From: Pyropia yezoensis
Taxonomy: Eukaryota > Rhodophyta > Bangiophyceae > Bangiales > Bangiaceae
DNA length: 64,000 nucleotides
Direction: 5' to 3'
NCBI GenBank assembly: GCA_009829735.1
Contig: CM020620.1
Span: 27,994,951-28,058,950 of the forward strand
This document shows positions 1 through 11,249 of the stretch, piece after piece (position 1 is the first letter of the stretch; every line of letters begins with the position of its first letter). The notes beneath the pieces were generated by a model. The model was not told the origin of the DNA. It did no database searches and was given only the letters and a program-made list of their open reading frames with translations. The translations under genes were made by a program, and so were the position numbers.

Positions 1-3000
1 CGGGCGCAAGTAGCGACCCGAAGTCCGGAAAGGAGAAGCATCAAGCCAAGTCGGCCGCCTCTCCTCGGCCCCAGGTAAACATGGAGGGTGTTCCACCCAG
101 GTTGAGGGTTCAAGTTGAACGCCTCTTGGACCAATATCACAAGTTGTGGGATGGTCAATTGGGACTCATGAGAGCTACCCAACACCGGATCGAGTTGAAA
201 CCCGGTGCGCCCCCTATACGCCAACAACCGTATAGGGGGGGACCCCGTTCAAGGGCCCTCGTTAAGGAGCAAGTTGCTCGCATGGAGGCCCTCGATGTGA
301 TCGAGGCCAGCAACGCCGAGTGGGCGAGTCCGGTGGTTATCGTCCCCAAAGTTGATGGGACCCCCCGGTTCTGTATCGACTACCGTAAGCTCAACGAGAG
401 CACGGTGAAGGATAGTTATCCCCTACCTCGGATGGATGACTGTCTGGACTCTCTGGGGGAGGCAAACGTGTTCTCTACCCTGGACTGTAACGCGGGGTAC
501 TGGCAAATTCCCATTGCCCCGGAGGACAGGCATAAAACTACCTTTACCTGTCACTGTGGTACCTACCAGTGCAAGCGTCTACCGTTTGGCCTGTGTAACG
601 CGCCGGCAACTTTCCAGCGCGCTATGGACATGATTCTGGCCGGAGTACGGTGGCAGATCTGTCTCGTGTACCTAGACGATATCATTGTGTTCTCCCGAAG
701 TCCGGAGGAACACATTGGCCATCTTGGCCAGGTGTTCAAGCTACTTGCTGACGCCGGAGTGTCACTGAAGGCGAGTAAGTGCCACCTCTTCACTCAAGAG
801 GTGGAGTACTTGGGACATGTTGTCCGTCCGGGGCGTCTCAGTGTTAACGAGAAGAACTTGAGGGCCATCCGCAAGGCTCAGTACCCCCGGACCCAGACCC
901 AGATGAGGAGCTTCCTCGGGATGTGTAACGTGTACCGACGTTTCACTAAGGGCTTCGCCAAAGTGGCGAAGCCGTTGAATGAGTTAGTGAGCTCAACGCT
1001 ACCGAAGAACCTGCCTCCCCCAAGTCGGGTGGAGCAGGAATCCTTTGAGACTCTTCGGGACCTTCTGCTGAAGCCCCCTATCCTGGCTATTCCCAGGTTG
1101 GGAGGCCACTACATCCTGGATGTGGACGCTAGCTACGACCAACTTGGTTGTGTGTTGCTTCAGCAACAGCCGGACAAGGAGTACTTGCCGGTGGGATACT
1201 TCAGCAAGGGGCTAAACTCGGCCGAGAAGAACTACGGAGTCACCGAGTTGGAAGGACTCGCAGTGGTATGGGCGGTGACGTCACTTCGTCACTACCTAGA
1301 GGGTGAGAAGTTCCTCATCCGCTGTGACCACCGCGCGTTGCAGTTCATCTTCAAGACGGACTGTACGAACACTCGTCTCTACCGGTGGAGGGTGCGACTT
1401 GCACCCTTCAACTTTGATATTGCGTACCGACCTGGCAGGCAACATGCCCTTGCCGACGGCCTCTCTCGGGTACCTACCGAGGGACTGGACACCACCCCAG
1501 TCGATGAGGACATCCCCATCGTGGGGGTAGTCACGCGCTCGGGTCAGGCGTTGAATCCCGAGGCGCCAGGGAACAAGAAGTACTTGCCCCTGTCCCTGGA
1601 CGAAGTAGTGAAGGCCCAGGCCGAGGATCCCTTCTGCAAGTCGCAGAGGGATACCCTGGATACAGTGGCGGAGACGCGGTTCTTCCTGGGAGACGATGGC
1701 CTCCTCATGAGGAGGGGGGTATTCCAGGGGACCGAACAACTTGTCGTCCCCGCATCCCTCAAGGACAGTATCCTTGAGAGGGAGCATAACGCTCCCACGG
1801 GTGGACACCTGGGGTCTAGTAAACTATACCAGACCCTGAGGACCAGGTACTACTGGCCGTCCATGGTGGTGGACATCTAGAGTTGGGTGGCTGCCTGCAC
1901 AAGTTGTGCACAGAACCGTCTGATGGAACGGCGGCCTACTACGGCTATGCTATTGTTCCCGGCCAAGGAGCCCTTCGCCGCGTTGGCGATGGACATCCTT
2001 GGGCCACTGCCAGTGACCGAGGAGGGCAACCAGTACCTCCTGGTCATCTGTGACCGCTTCACGAAACTTACGCGAGCGATCCCACTGGCAGAGATCACGG
2101 CCATGTCGGTCTTGTCAGCCTTCGTAGATCACTGGGTTGCCGCGTATGGCATTCCGGATAGTACACTATCGGACAATGGACCGCAATTTGCGTCTGTACT
2201 GTTTCAAGGAGTGCTGGATATGTTGGGGGTTAAGGCAAACTATGCCACCCCCTACCACCCACAAACTAATGGGCAGGTGGAGCGCTTCAACAAAACTATT
2301 GTTAGGCAGCTGCGCCATTATGTGAGTGAGCACGTGAAGACGTGGGACCAATACATTTCTATTCTGACCACTGCCTACAATTCGCAGGTTCACTCATCTA
2401 CCGGGGAAGTACCCCTCGCTTTTGTGACCCCCCGTCGCGTGCGGTCTATTGCCGTGCGGCGGCCGCTCCCAACTAGGGAGGATGGTGGCAGTACGCCCAC
2501 TCCTACTGAGAGTAAGGCGGAGTTCGCTGCTAGGCTTGAAAACCTCATCCCTAAAGTCAGGGCTGAGATGGACAAAGCACAAAAGCGCTACAAGCGTACC
2601 TTTGACAAAAAGGTGCGCAACGCCAAGCATGTCCCCGAGCAGGGTGACTGGGTATTGGTCCACTCACACACCCCAACTGGGGGTAAGTTGGTGTTCCAGA
2701 CGAAGGGGCCGTACCAGGTCCTTCGTACTGATGGGCGGCGCTTCACCATCGAAAGTGACGATGGGGTCCGCACAGTGAACGGACAGGACGTGGTCAAAGT
2801 TGCACCACCGCCTGCAGGCGACCCAGCTTGGGCGCGTGCTTTGAAAACGTGGCGCCTGCCCTCGCTGCCTGCAGCCAAACAGGGCCCGCAGGAGTACGTG
2901 TTAGATAAGTTCATCGACCACGGATGGGATGAGGACACTAACCGCCTCATGTTGAGGGTGCGTTGGTTTGGCTACAAAGCCAAGGATGATACGTGGGAGT

Positions 3001-3083
3001 ATGTGGAGGACCTTCCTGCTGAGAAGGTCCGGGCGTACTGTGCCCGGAACGAGATAGACCCTAACAGCCCTCCCTCAACGTGA
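1..3083 (+). pseudogene. pol: pol remnant of chromovirus copy A (RT-RNase H-integrase-chromodomain)
   Basis: The translation shows a Ty3/gypsy RT with the YLDD catalytic box (about base 670) and RNase H beginning DVDAS (about 1120). The integrase has an HHCC zinc region (about 1790-1910), then catalytic D (AMDILGPL), D (SDNGPQF) and E (GQVERFNK). The last 60 residues are a chromodomain of the form EYVLDKFIDHG...LRVRWFGY...DDTWEYVEDL, the hallmark of chromoviruses, which typically steers integration to marked chromatin. It is a fossil with about one break in the visible part. Order and motifs match copy C closely. Confidence 0.92.
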
Positions 3084-3194
3084 GGGAAGGCCGAGCAACA
3101 GTGCCAAAAGAGTGCTTCAAGTCGAAGTGGTACGCAGAGTGGCTTTAAACTACAGCCCTAACCCTCACACTCTCACAACAAAGGCAGCTGCCAA

Positions 3195-5138
3195 CTAGGC
3201 ACGCATGCTAGACTCTCCCACTCCACGGCCCTCGCCCTCACGTGGAGGCGAGCGGCGAGACCCACGCCGATAACGGTCTCCACTCGTTGGAAGGGGCGGC
3301 GGCTCCAAGTCGGAACCGTCGCGCCCCTCACGGTCGCGCAAGTGGCGCCGACCGTGGCTACTCTTCTGCCTGGTCTTGCGCGCAAGTTTGCGACGCAGAC
3401 GCTGGACAGACTCCGTCTCCGATGGGGTAGAGGACTCCGAGACGGAGTAAGACAACTCGTCTTCCGACACGGAGGGAGAGCGCCGCGAGTGACGGCGACG
3501 ACGGCGAGGAGGCGAGTATGCCCGGCTCGCACGACGCTTGCCACGCCCAAGTGGGGTTGGCTGGGGCATAATAGCCCCAATGCGAGCCAACTCGGCCGTC
3601 ATAAACTCCGCCACCGACTCGCAACTCGCGGTCGCCACTGCAGTACGAACGCGCTCCTCAAGTTGAGGAGTCTCGGAACTTTGGAGGGTTGCGGTCGACG
3701 CGGCCAACCAGGAAATGGTGCGCACCAACGTGGTGATCATCATCTCTGAGGTTAGAGGCGTGGGCGGTAACACCAACTTGGGGTATACCGTCAGGAGGGT
3801 GGCCCCCAAGTTGGGAGACACCGGTGTGGATGACTCCACGGCCACGCTGATCGGGATGTTCCCGTGAGGCTGGAAAGGAACAGGAGGAAGCGGAGGGGCA
3901 CGCCGAGGTGGCGGTACCCGGGTGTAACTGCGACCCCGACTTGGGGCCCCCGCAGTAGGTTGAGTCATATGGTCATCATATGAGGGCACAGCCATAACTA
4001 TGGGCTTGTCCGGGGGTGGCGCAGTGTGACGATCCACCCCCGGGGCATACGGGTAGTCCCCGATGCCCAACCCCTCTCGTAGGACCACACGGCCGTCGTG
4101 AAGTTCACGAGCGACCCACACGAACTGGCGAAGTGCGCCATCGTCCTTGGGCCCCCGAGTGGGGCGGCGCAACTTGTGCTCAATGCTCTCCCACTCGATA
4201 AACTTGTGGAGGCGGAGCATCTCCTCAAGTAGAGTGAGTTGTCCTGACGAGCACCCCTCAGCAACTAGCTGAGGGGTGAGCTGTTCCAAACCCTGGATGA
4301 GCCGGAGGGGGAGATGCCAGAGCATCCCCCGCCGCTGAACACATGACACCCAGGTCGACATGACCTCGAGGAGCCACTGGGTGGCCAACATGGCCCACAC
4401 CAGATGATCAGGGCCAGCCGTCAACATGACGGAGCCGAAGTGGTCAAGCAACCGTGGCAACAATGCCGGGAACCCGTAGGGGACCTCAACTTGAGGCCAC
4501 CACTCGGGCTTCTTCGGGTAGTATTGCTCCTTACTGGCAGCAGACTGCTGAGGAAACTCAAGTTGAGCCGAGGTCACCAAGTAGGGACCTCGCCGGAAGT
4601 CCTTCTCCATCCGCACATCAAAGTGATGAGTGTGCGGATCGGCCTCGTGAAGGTACGGGGGGCGAGTTGCCACCGCGTCCCAAGTGAAGGTCGGCAAGTC
4701 GCCGGGACCCGGGATAGTTCCCCCGCGGTCCACCATGGCCTTGGCACGCTGCACGTCCTCGACCTCCTCGTCGTCCAGGAAGGCAAACTGGTCCGTCCTG
4801 AAGCCGGCAGGGAACCCGACCCTACGGGGATACTTCTCCCGTAGGCGGTCCCATACCCGACCCATCGCTGCGCCGAGTCGGCCACAGCGAAGAACAGTCA
4901 ACCCCTCCTCATACAGAGGCCAAGCGGGGTAAAACCACCGCCCCAAGGCCTCACGCGGGACAACTTGTCCCGCCTCCGGGGGAGATCCTGCCGTCAACCC
5001 AAAGCCGGGTGACGCGGGAGTCCCACCCCCCGGAGCGATCGCGGAGCCCCCGCCGGAAGTCCCGGCAGGCGCTGCACCGTAGGAGGTGTCCTCCATACGC
5101 TCATCGAGAGAGTCCGTCTCCACTCCCGGAGTCGCCAT
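3195..5138 (-). CDS. antisense accessory ORF of the chromovirus, SR-rich C-terminus
   Basis: A 647-codon frame runs opposite to gag-pol in the region between the pol stop and the 3' LTR. The first ATG is at 5138 (MATPGVETDSLDER). The frame is open further upstream, but only with non-ATG starts. The first two thirds look globular, with Trp/Tyr-rich and helical segments such as WFYPAWPLYEEGL and LLEEMLRLHKFIEWESIEH. A Pro-rich linker follows. The last about 110 residues are packed with Arg-Ser and Arg-Arg runs (RRRRRHSRRSPSVSEDE), like SR proteins or basic RNA/DNA-binding tails. Antisense ORFs downstream of pol are known in some plant Ty3/gypsy elements (Grande, RIRE2), but I recognise no family here. 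A 1.9-kb open frame on this strand, in DNA less GC-skewed than the host, is unlikely to be chance. Function unknown. Confidence 0.7.
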   Translation of the reverse strand: MATPGVETDSLDERMEDTSYGAAPAGTSGGGSAIAPGGGTPASPGFGLTAGSPPEAGQVVPREALGRWFYPAWPLYEEGLTVLRCGRLGAAMGRVWDRLREKYPRRVGFPAGFRTDQFAFLDDEEVEDVQRAKAMVDRGGTIPGPGDLPTFTWDAVATRPPYLHEADPHTHHFDVRMEKDFRRGPYLVTSAQLEFPQQSAASKEQYYPKKPEWWPQVEVPYGFPALLPRLLDHFGSVMLTAGPDHLVWAMLATQWLLEVMSTWVSCVQRRGMLWHLPLRLIQGLEQLTPQLVAEGCSSGQLTLLEEMLRLHKFIEWESIEHKLRRPTRGPKDDGALRQFVWVARELHDGRVVLREGLGIGDYPYAPGVDRHTAPPPDKPIVMAVPSYDDHMTQPTAGAPSRGRSYTRVPPPRRAPPLPPVPFQPHGNIPISVAVESSTPVSPNLGATLLTVYPKLVLPPTPLTSEMMITTLVRTISWLAASTATLQSSETPQLEERVRTAVATASCESVAEFMTAELARIGAIMPQPTPLGRGKRRASRAYSPPRRRRRHSRRSPSVSEDELSYSVSESSTPSETESVQRLRRKLARKTRQKSSHGRRHLRDREGRDGSDLEPPPLPTSGDRYRRGSRRSPPREGEGRGVGESSMRA

Positions 5139-5468
5139 GGCTCTCCCCAAGTTGGGGAGAGACGTCCTGGCTATCGCGGCACGAGACCCGCCTCGAGTTG
5201 AGGGGGACTCGGATCGTGGGTAAACGGGTGGCCTCCCCAGCGTGGGGTGGCCCCGTGTAAGGTGAAGGAGAAGTGGTGGTGGTGGTGAGGTGTGAACCGA
5301 GGAGAGCAAGCTGCCAAGTGGGCAAGCTTGAGGAGAGGGGCGGCCAACGTGACCGCCTCCACATCCGCGTTACGTACTCAAGGGGGGGACAGCAAGTCGC
5401 GTCCCCCCCCAACGCCGAGACGTGCGTTTACGCACCCCCTCACAGGGCCGACCGGGTCGGTCGGAACT

Positions 5469-5481
5469 GAGGAGAGGGGAG
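5469..5481 (+). other. polypurine tract of copy A
   Basis: The purine run GAGGAGAGGGGAG directly abuts the TG of the LTR at 5482. This is the expected position of the plus-strand primer in LTR retrotransposons. Confidence 0.8.
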
Positions 5482-5949
5482 TGTGGCAGTATTGACCCCC
5501 AGGTAGGGGGCAACACGTGCCATGCAAGGGGCGGCAGGCCACTAGCCTGATCCGTTCCTCCCCCTGCATTTGGGTCCATATTCCCTAAGTTCGGGATAGT
5601 TAGCTTAGTAGTAAATCCAACTTGGATTTGAGGGTTTTCTGCATTTATCGTCTTGAATTTTCGTGTGGCCCGGTGGGCAGGTGCTGGGGTGGGAGATTCT
5701 GAGTGGCGAGATTCTGAGTGGACCCTGGGGGGATAAGGGGAGGGACAGCGGGGCTAGGCCCTGCGTCCCCGTCCCGACCAAGAAACTGTTGGACCACACA
5801 CCATCTTCTTGTTTGTCCGTGGGGGGATTGCCCCACAACAGGGATAGAGTGTGTGCGACTTGCACTTCTTCCGGTTCCCCCGACACGGGAGGCAGCCCTC
5901 GCACACCGCCCCAACTTGGGTACTGTGTGTGCGAGTGGTTTTTGCCACA
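5482..5949 (+). repeat. 3' LTR of chromovirus copy A
   Basis: The 468-bp LTR begins TGTGGCA and ends TGCCACA, a perfect 7-bp terminal inverted repeat with TG...CA ends. Near-identical LTRs lie at 11250-11718 (-) and 58090-58558 (+). It contains a 17-bp perfect palindrome (5613-5629) centred on CAACTTG that is kept in all three LTRs. Confidence 0.95.
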
Positions 5950-8900
5950 TTCACGTGCTCACTCACATAGTGGCGCAGCTGCCGAACAATAGTTTTGTTG
6001 AAGCGCTCCACCTGCCCATTAATTTGTGGGTGGTAGGGGGTGGCATAGTTTGCCTTAACCCCCAACATATCCAGCACTCCCTGAAACAGTACAGACGCAA
6101 ATTGCGGTCCATTGTCCGATAGTGTACTATCTGGGATGCCATACGCGGCAACCCAGTGATCTACGAAGGCTGACAAGACCGACATGGCCGTGATCTCTGC
6201 CAGTGTGATCGCTCGCGTAAGTTTCGTGAAGCGGTCACAGATGACCAGGAGGTACTGGTTGCCCTCCTCGGTCACTGGCAGTGGCCCAAGGATCTCCATC
6301 GCCAACGCGGCGAAGGGCTCCTTGGCCGGGAACAGTAGCATAGCCGTAGTAGGCCGCCGTTCCATCAGACGGTTCTGCGCACAACTTGTGCAGGCAGCCA
6401 CCCAACTGTAGATGTCTACCACCATGGACGGCCAGTAGTACCTGGTCCTCAAGGTCTGGTACAGTTTACTAGACCCCAGGTGTCCTCCTGTGGGAGCAAT
6501 ATGCTCCCTCTCAAGAATACTGTCCTCGAGGGATGCGGGGACGACAAGTTGTTCGGTCCCCTGGAATACCCCCCTCCTTATGAGGAGGCCATCGTCTCCG
6601 AGAAAGAACCGCGTCTCCGCCACTGTATCCAGTGTATCCCCCTGCGACTTGCAGAAGGGATCCTCGGCCTGGGCCTTCACCACCTCGTCCAGGGACAGGG
6701 GCAAGTACTTCTTGTTCCCTGGCGCCTCGGGGTTCCACGCCTGACCCAAGCGCGTGACTACCCCCACGATGGGGATGTCCTCATCGACTGGGTTAGCGTC
6801 CAGCCCCTCGGTAGGTACCCGAGAGAGGCCGTCGGCAAGGGCATGTTGCCTGCCAGGTCGGTACTCAATATTAAAGTTGAAGGGTGCCAGTCGCACTCTC
6901 CACCGGTAGAGACGAGTGTTCGTACAGTCGGTCTTGAAGATGCTCTGCAACGCGCGGTGGTCACAGCGGATGAGGAACTTCTCTCCCTCCAGGTAGTGAC
7001 GAAGTGTCGTCACCGCCTACACCACTGCGAGTCCTTCCAACTCGGTGACTCCGTAGTTCTTCTCGGCCGAGTTCAGCCCCTTGCTGAAGTATCCCACCGG
7101 CAAGTACTCCTTGTCCGGTTGCTGCTGAAGCAACACACAACCAAGTTGGTCGTAGCTAGCATCCACATCCTGGATGTAGTGGCCTCCCAACCTGGGAATA
7201 GCCAGGAAAGGGGGCTTCAGCAGAAGGTCCCGAAGAGTCTCAAAGGATTCCTGCTCCACCCGACTTGGGGGAGGCAGGTTCTTCGGTAGCGTTGAGCTCA
7301 CTTACTCATTCAACGGCTTCGCCACCTTGGCGAAGCCCTTGGTGAAACGTCGGTACACGTTACACATCCCGAGGAAGCTCCTTATCTGGGTCTGGGTCCG
7401 GGGGTACTGAGCCTTACGGATGGCCCTCAAGTTCTTCTCGTTAACACTGAGACGCCCCGGACGGACAACATGTCCCAAGTACTCCACTTCTTGAGTGAAG
7501 AGGTGGCACTTACTCGCCTTCAGTGACACACCGGCGTCAGCAAGTAGCTTGAACACCTGGCCAAGATGGCCAATGTGTTCCTCCGGACTTCGGGAGAACA
7601 CAATAATATCGTCTTGGTACACAAGACAGATCTGCCACCGTACTCCGGCCAGAATCATGTCCATAGCGTGCTGGAAAGTTGCCGGCGCGTTACACAGTCC
7701 AAACGGTAGTCGCTTGCACTGGTAGGTACCACAGTGACAGGTAAAGGTAGTTTTATGCATGTCCTCCGGGGCAATGGCAATTTGCCAGTACCCCGCGTTA
7801 CAGTCCAGAGTAGAGAACACGTTCGCCTCCCCCAGAGAATCCAGACAGTCGTCCATCCTAGGTAGGGGATAACTATCCTTCACCGTGCTCTCGTTGAGCT
7901 TACGGTAGTCGATACAGAACCGGGGGGTCCCATCAACTTTGGGGACGATAACCACCGGACTCGCCCACTCGGCGTTGCTGGCCTCGATCACATCGAGGGC
8001 CTCCATGCGAGCAACTTGCTCCTTAACGAGGGCCCTTGAACGGGGTCCTCCCCTATACGGTTGTTGGTGTATAGGGGGTGCACCGGGCTTCAACTCGATC
8101 CGGTGTTGGGTAGCTCTCATGAGTCCCAATTGACCATCCCACAACTTGTGATATTGGTCCAAGAGGCGTTCAACTTGAACCCTCAACCTGGGAGGAACAC
8201 CCTCCATGTTCACATGGGGTCGAGGAGAGGCGGCCGACTTGGCTTGATGCTTCTCCTTTCCGGACTTCGGGTCGCTACTCGCGCCCGCGTTGAGGGTGAC
8301 CGCTACTACCGGTCCCTCGTGTTGGTCGATATAGCCGAACTTGGCTCCCGACTTGAAGTACTTGGGCGACGAGCTCAGGTTCATCACCTGGATCCTCCAC
8401 GGGACTCCGGCTTTGGAGTCCATCGTGCCAAGGGCAACATGCACTTGGTGCTTGCGAGCAAGACGGGGGTGAGGGTGCACCAACCCGTTCCCCGTATAAT
8501 CAGTTACAACGTCAACGTGCGCCACCGAGTTGGGGGGCAACGTGACTTTACGGGCTAAACGCAGGGTAGCAGTAAACCCTTCCCTCACAGAGCAAACAGG
8601 CTTCGACTGTGAGACTGTCACAGGAGCCACAGACTTTCCCTTACCAAGGATGGGGATAGTCTCCCCATTCATCAACTTGACCCAGTACTCAGGGCCACAA
8701 ATCAAAGGCACTTGTGTAACAACATAAGGGGTACCCAGAAGCAGGGGTACCGATATATTCTCAACTACACCATAGGTCACGTCGACCTCATGGGTCTCCA
8801 ACCTAGTTGGTAGGGTCACGGCACCAACGATGGGAAGTACCCCACCATTGATGTCAATCATATGGTCAGCTTTGGACCTCCAGCGTTGGAGCTTCACCTC

Positions 8901-9188
8901 CTTTGGTAATAGCGACTTGCGTATCAAGGAGGCTCCTGACCCGGTATCAAGTACGATACGGGCACAACAGGCGCGGCCGGGGGCAAGTTGCACCCGTCCA
9001 GCCACCTGGAAGTTCTCACCCGTCAGCACCGCGATGACCCGACGTGGGTTTGCGTTCGTGGGGAGTCCTACCCGAGGTGGGCGGACTCCCTTAGGTCGCC
9101 GCAGTATCCGGCACGGTTGGTTCGTCCTCTTGGCCCACTTGGCCGAGGCTGCCGTTGTGAGCTTCGGACGACCAGCTCCAACGGTCAT
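5950..9188 (-). pseudogene. pol: pol remnant of chromovirus copy B
   Basis: Protease (DTGSGAS), RT, RNase H, the integrase zinc region and most of the integrase core are recognisable on the minus strand. The pol frame begins at an ATG overlapping the gag stop (ATGA, 9185-9188), exactly as in copy C. The frame is broken in several places and its 3' end is removed by the insertion of copy A. Treated as a fossil. Confidence 0.9.
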
Positions 9189-11154
9189 TCGTTTCCCGCC
9201 GACTTGGCGTCAGAATCTGAGTGCAAGGGGGAAGAAGACGTGTCCGAGGACGACGTGTCCGCCCCCTCCGCCGAGGGTGTGGCGACCGCCACTACCGGTC
9301 GAGACCCCCCCTCGCGGCGTGAACGTACTTCGTTCGTAGCCGATTTCTTACTCGCATTCTTAACAAGTTGTTGAATGCGTTTACTCAACTTGGGGCAATC
9401 ATATGCCCAGTGTCCATCGGAGTTGCAGTTCCAACACCGATTGTCTGTTCCCGGAGGGGTCTTCCCGACTGGGGAAGACGAAGAGGTACCCTGGGAAGTT
9501 CCCACGGCAGCTACCACCCTCTCCTTGCGGCTTCGGCGTGCCTCTCTCAGCTCTCTGGCCTGGCGCGCCCCTTTGCGTTCCTTGGCCAACTCGGCCTGAC
9601 GCTCCTGGCGTTGTTCCTCCCGCAACTTGCGGTAGGCCTCGCCTCTGCGGTAGGCGAACCTAGCCAACTCGGCCAGGGTCCCCCGGGCAGTGTTATGCTC
9701 CCGGGTCTCCATCCGAACTGACCAATGGAGTCCCTCCACAAACCGACTCTTCACCACGGCTTGTGGATGAAGAAACCCACAAAGATTGTTGAGCTTACGG
9801 ACTCGCTCCGCAAAAGACAACTCGTCCTCCGCCTCTTCCTGATGGGCTTGCGTAAACTCCTCGACTTGAGAAGCCAGCGCCGCTTCATCCACCATGGCTC
9901 GCAACAACCAGTTGACGAGCTCCAAATAGGACGTCACCTCCCCAGCGCCTCCACTCGAGGAACTGGGCATGACGGACATAAGTTCTGTCCGCAGGTCGCC
10001 CTTCGTAAACTCCTGTAGCATATAGAAAGCCATGCCTTCACTTTTGGCATTGTCGTCCAGGCTTTTGTGAAAGGACGTAGAAACTCAAAGACACGGAGGG
10101 GGGGAGTTCCATCCCACTCTGCTTTGTGCCCAAAAGAATGAAGTGCATTCTTCTTGGCACGACCCATTGCTCGGGCCTGGACAGGACCATACGCCACCGA
10201 CTTGTTGTGGAGGGCATAGGTCTCACACTCAAAGATCCTCTGGTAGACCGGGTTGGCTACCTGGATCTTGGGCGGCACTTCACGTTGAGGGAACAGCCGC
10301 TGTGGCACTGGGGTAAATTGACCCGCAGTGTCTGCTGTCTGCCGCGGTGAGCTTGGCGTAGCCGCCGGCGTTTCCGGGGGAAACTCCCCCGTGAGGGGCG
10401 TACGCCCCACCGAGAATGGTTTGGCTCCCTCGTTGGGAGTCACAGGTGTCGCCCCCTGTTCGGAGCGACCCGAGAGAGGCGTGAGGACGGATTCCCCCTG
10501 CGCCTGCGGGCTCGAAGGCCCCAATCCGGTCTGAACATTAAGGCCATCCGGCAAACTCGCCACGATCTGATTCAGAATAGTATTCGTCATCGTGACCACC
10601 AGGTCCGGCAAAGTCTGCCGCAACACATTGGTCGCCTCCCGACGGACAGTTTCCGCGAGGAGTGGATTGTCGACTCCAGTTGAGTCTCGGTCCGCCTCCG
10701 GGAGTCCACCTGAGGGGTAACCACGTTCCTCAGGGGTCTCAACCGGGGGCATGGGCGCGAGCCCATCGCCGACCAACGGAGGTCCGCCGTCCTCCGAAAG
10801 CCTAGTTGGCGACGGCTCCAAGCCAAAGTTGGCTCCAACCCGAGTGGAACCCGCGGGGACAGTCCTCACCCCTTGGGACGTTCCCGTTGAGTGTACCACA
10901 CGGTGGCCAGACTTCGGCCCACCCACATCAGAAGTGTCACCCGAGTGAACTCCCGACTGAGACGGGGTGGCCTGTTGCCCGCCCGTACTTCCAGTCCTGC
11001 TGGCTTGAGGGACCTCTAGTCCCTCTGCGACCCCAGGTAAACCCACCTGTGTCTCACCAGTATTCAAAGGCACTGAAGTACGTGCGTCACCCGTGTACTC
11101 CCCGGACGACGGGGGGTCCGAACCGGCCAAGTTGGCGAACGATCCGTATGACAC
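9185..11154 (-). pseudogene. gag: gag remnant of chromovirus copy B
   Basis: It matches copy C gag along its length: a low-complexity N-terminal region, a capsid-like helical domain (AMGRAKKNALHSFGHKAEWDG), a charged helical stretch and one CCHC zinc knuckle (CWNCNSDGHWAYDC) near 9400-9440. It is a fossil with about one break. The gag end carries a G-GGA-AAC heptamer (9191-9197, minus strand) just before the stop, the counterpart of the one in copy C. Confidence 0.88.
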
Positions 11155-11230
11155 GGTCCAAGTCCACCGTTCCTCTGAGACAGAGGGACCCCTACACCCG
11201 GGTGCACCCGGAGGTAAAGTTTACCTCTGT

Positions 11231-11247
11231 CCCCTGCTGCTCCACCA
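11231..11247 (-). other. primer binding site of copy B
   Basis: Minus-strand TGGTGGAGCAGCAGGGG lies two bases inside the 5' LTR. It starts TGG, complementary to a tRNA 3' CCA end. The implied tRNA 3' end is CCCCTGCTGCTCCACCA, which is not the usual initiator-Met primer. The same 17 bases follow the LTR of copy C. Confidence 0.7.
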
Positions 11248-11249
11248 AA

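Larger units (their letters stand above)
1..5949 (+). mobile_element. Ty3/gypsy chromovirus, copy A (3' part)
   Basis: This is the 3' portion of an LTR retrotransposon whose 5' end lies left of the window. Visible parts in order are the end of the protease-RT linker, reverse transcriptase, RNase H, integrase, a C-terminal chromodomain, a 2.4-kb 3' region carrying a long antisense ORF, a polypurine tract and a 468-bp LTR. Base 1 aligns with about base 61522 of copy C, which implies a full element of roughly 9.4 kb. It sits inside copy B: bases 5950-5954 (TTCAC) resume copy B's integrase in reverse, as expected if A jumped into B. Its LTR differs from that of copy C by only about 3 percent, so the family is young. 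The coding part has about one break. Confidence 0.93.

Noticed and set aside
1296-1808. Minus-strand frames inside the chromovirus pol genes (also in copies B and C)
   Set aside because: They are antisense shadows of the conserved RT/RNase H/integrase coding sequence. They recur only because the family is young.
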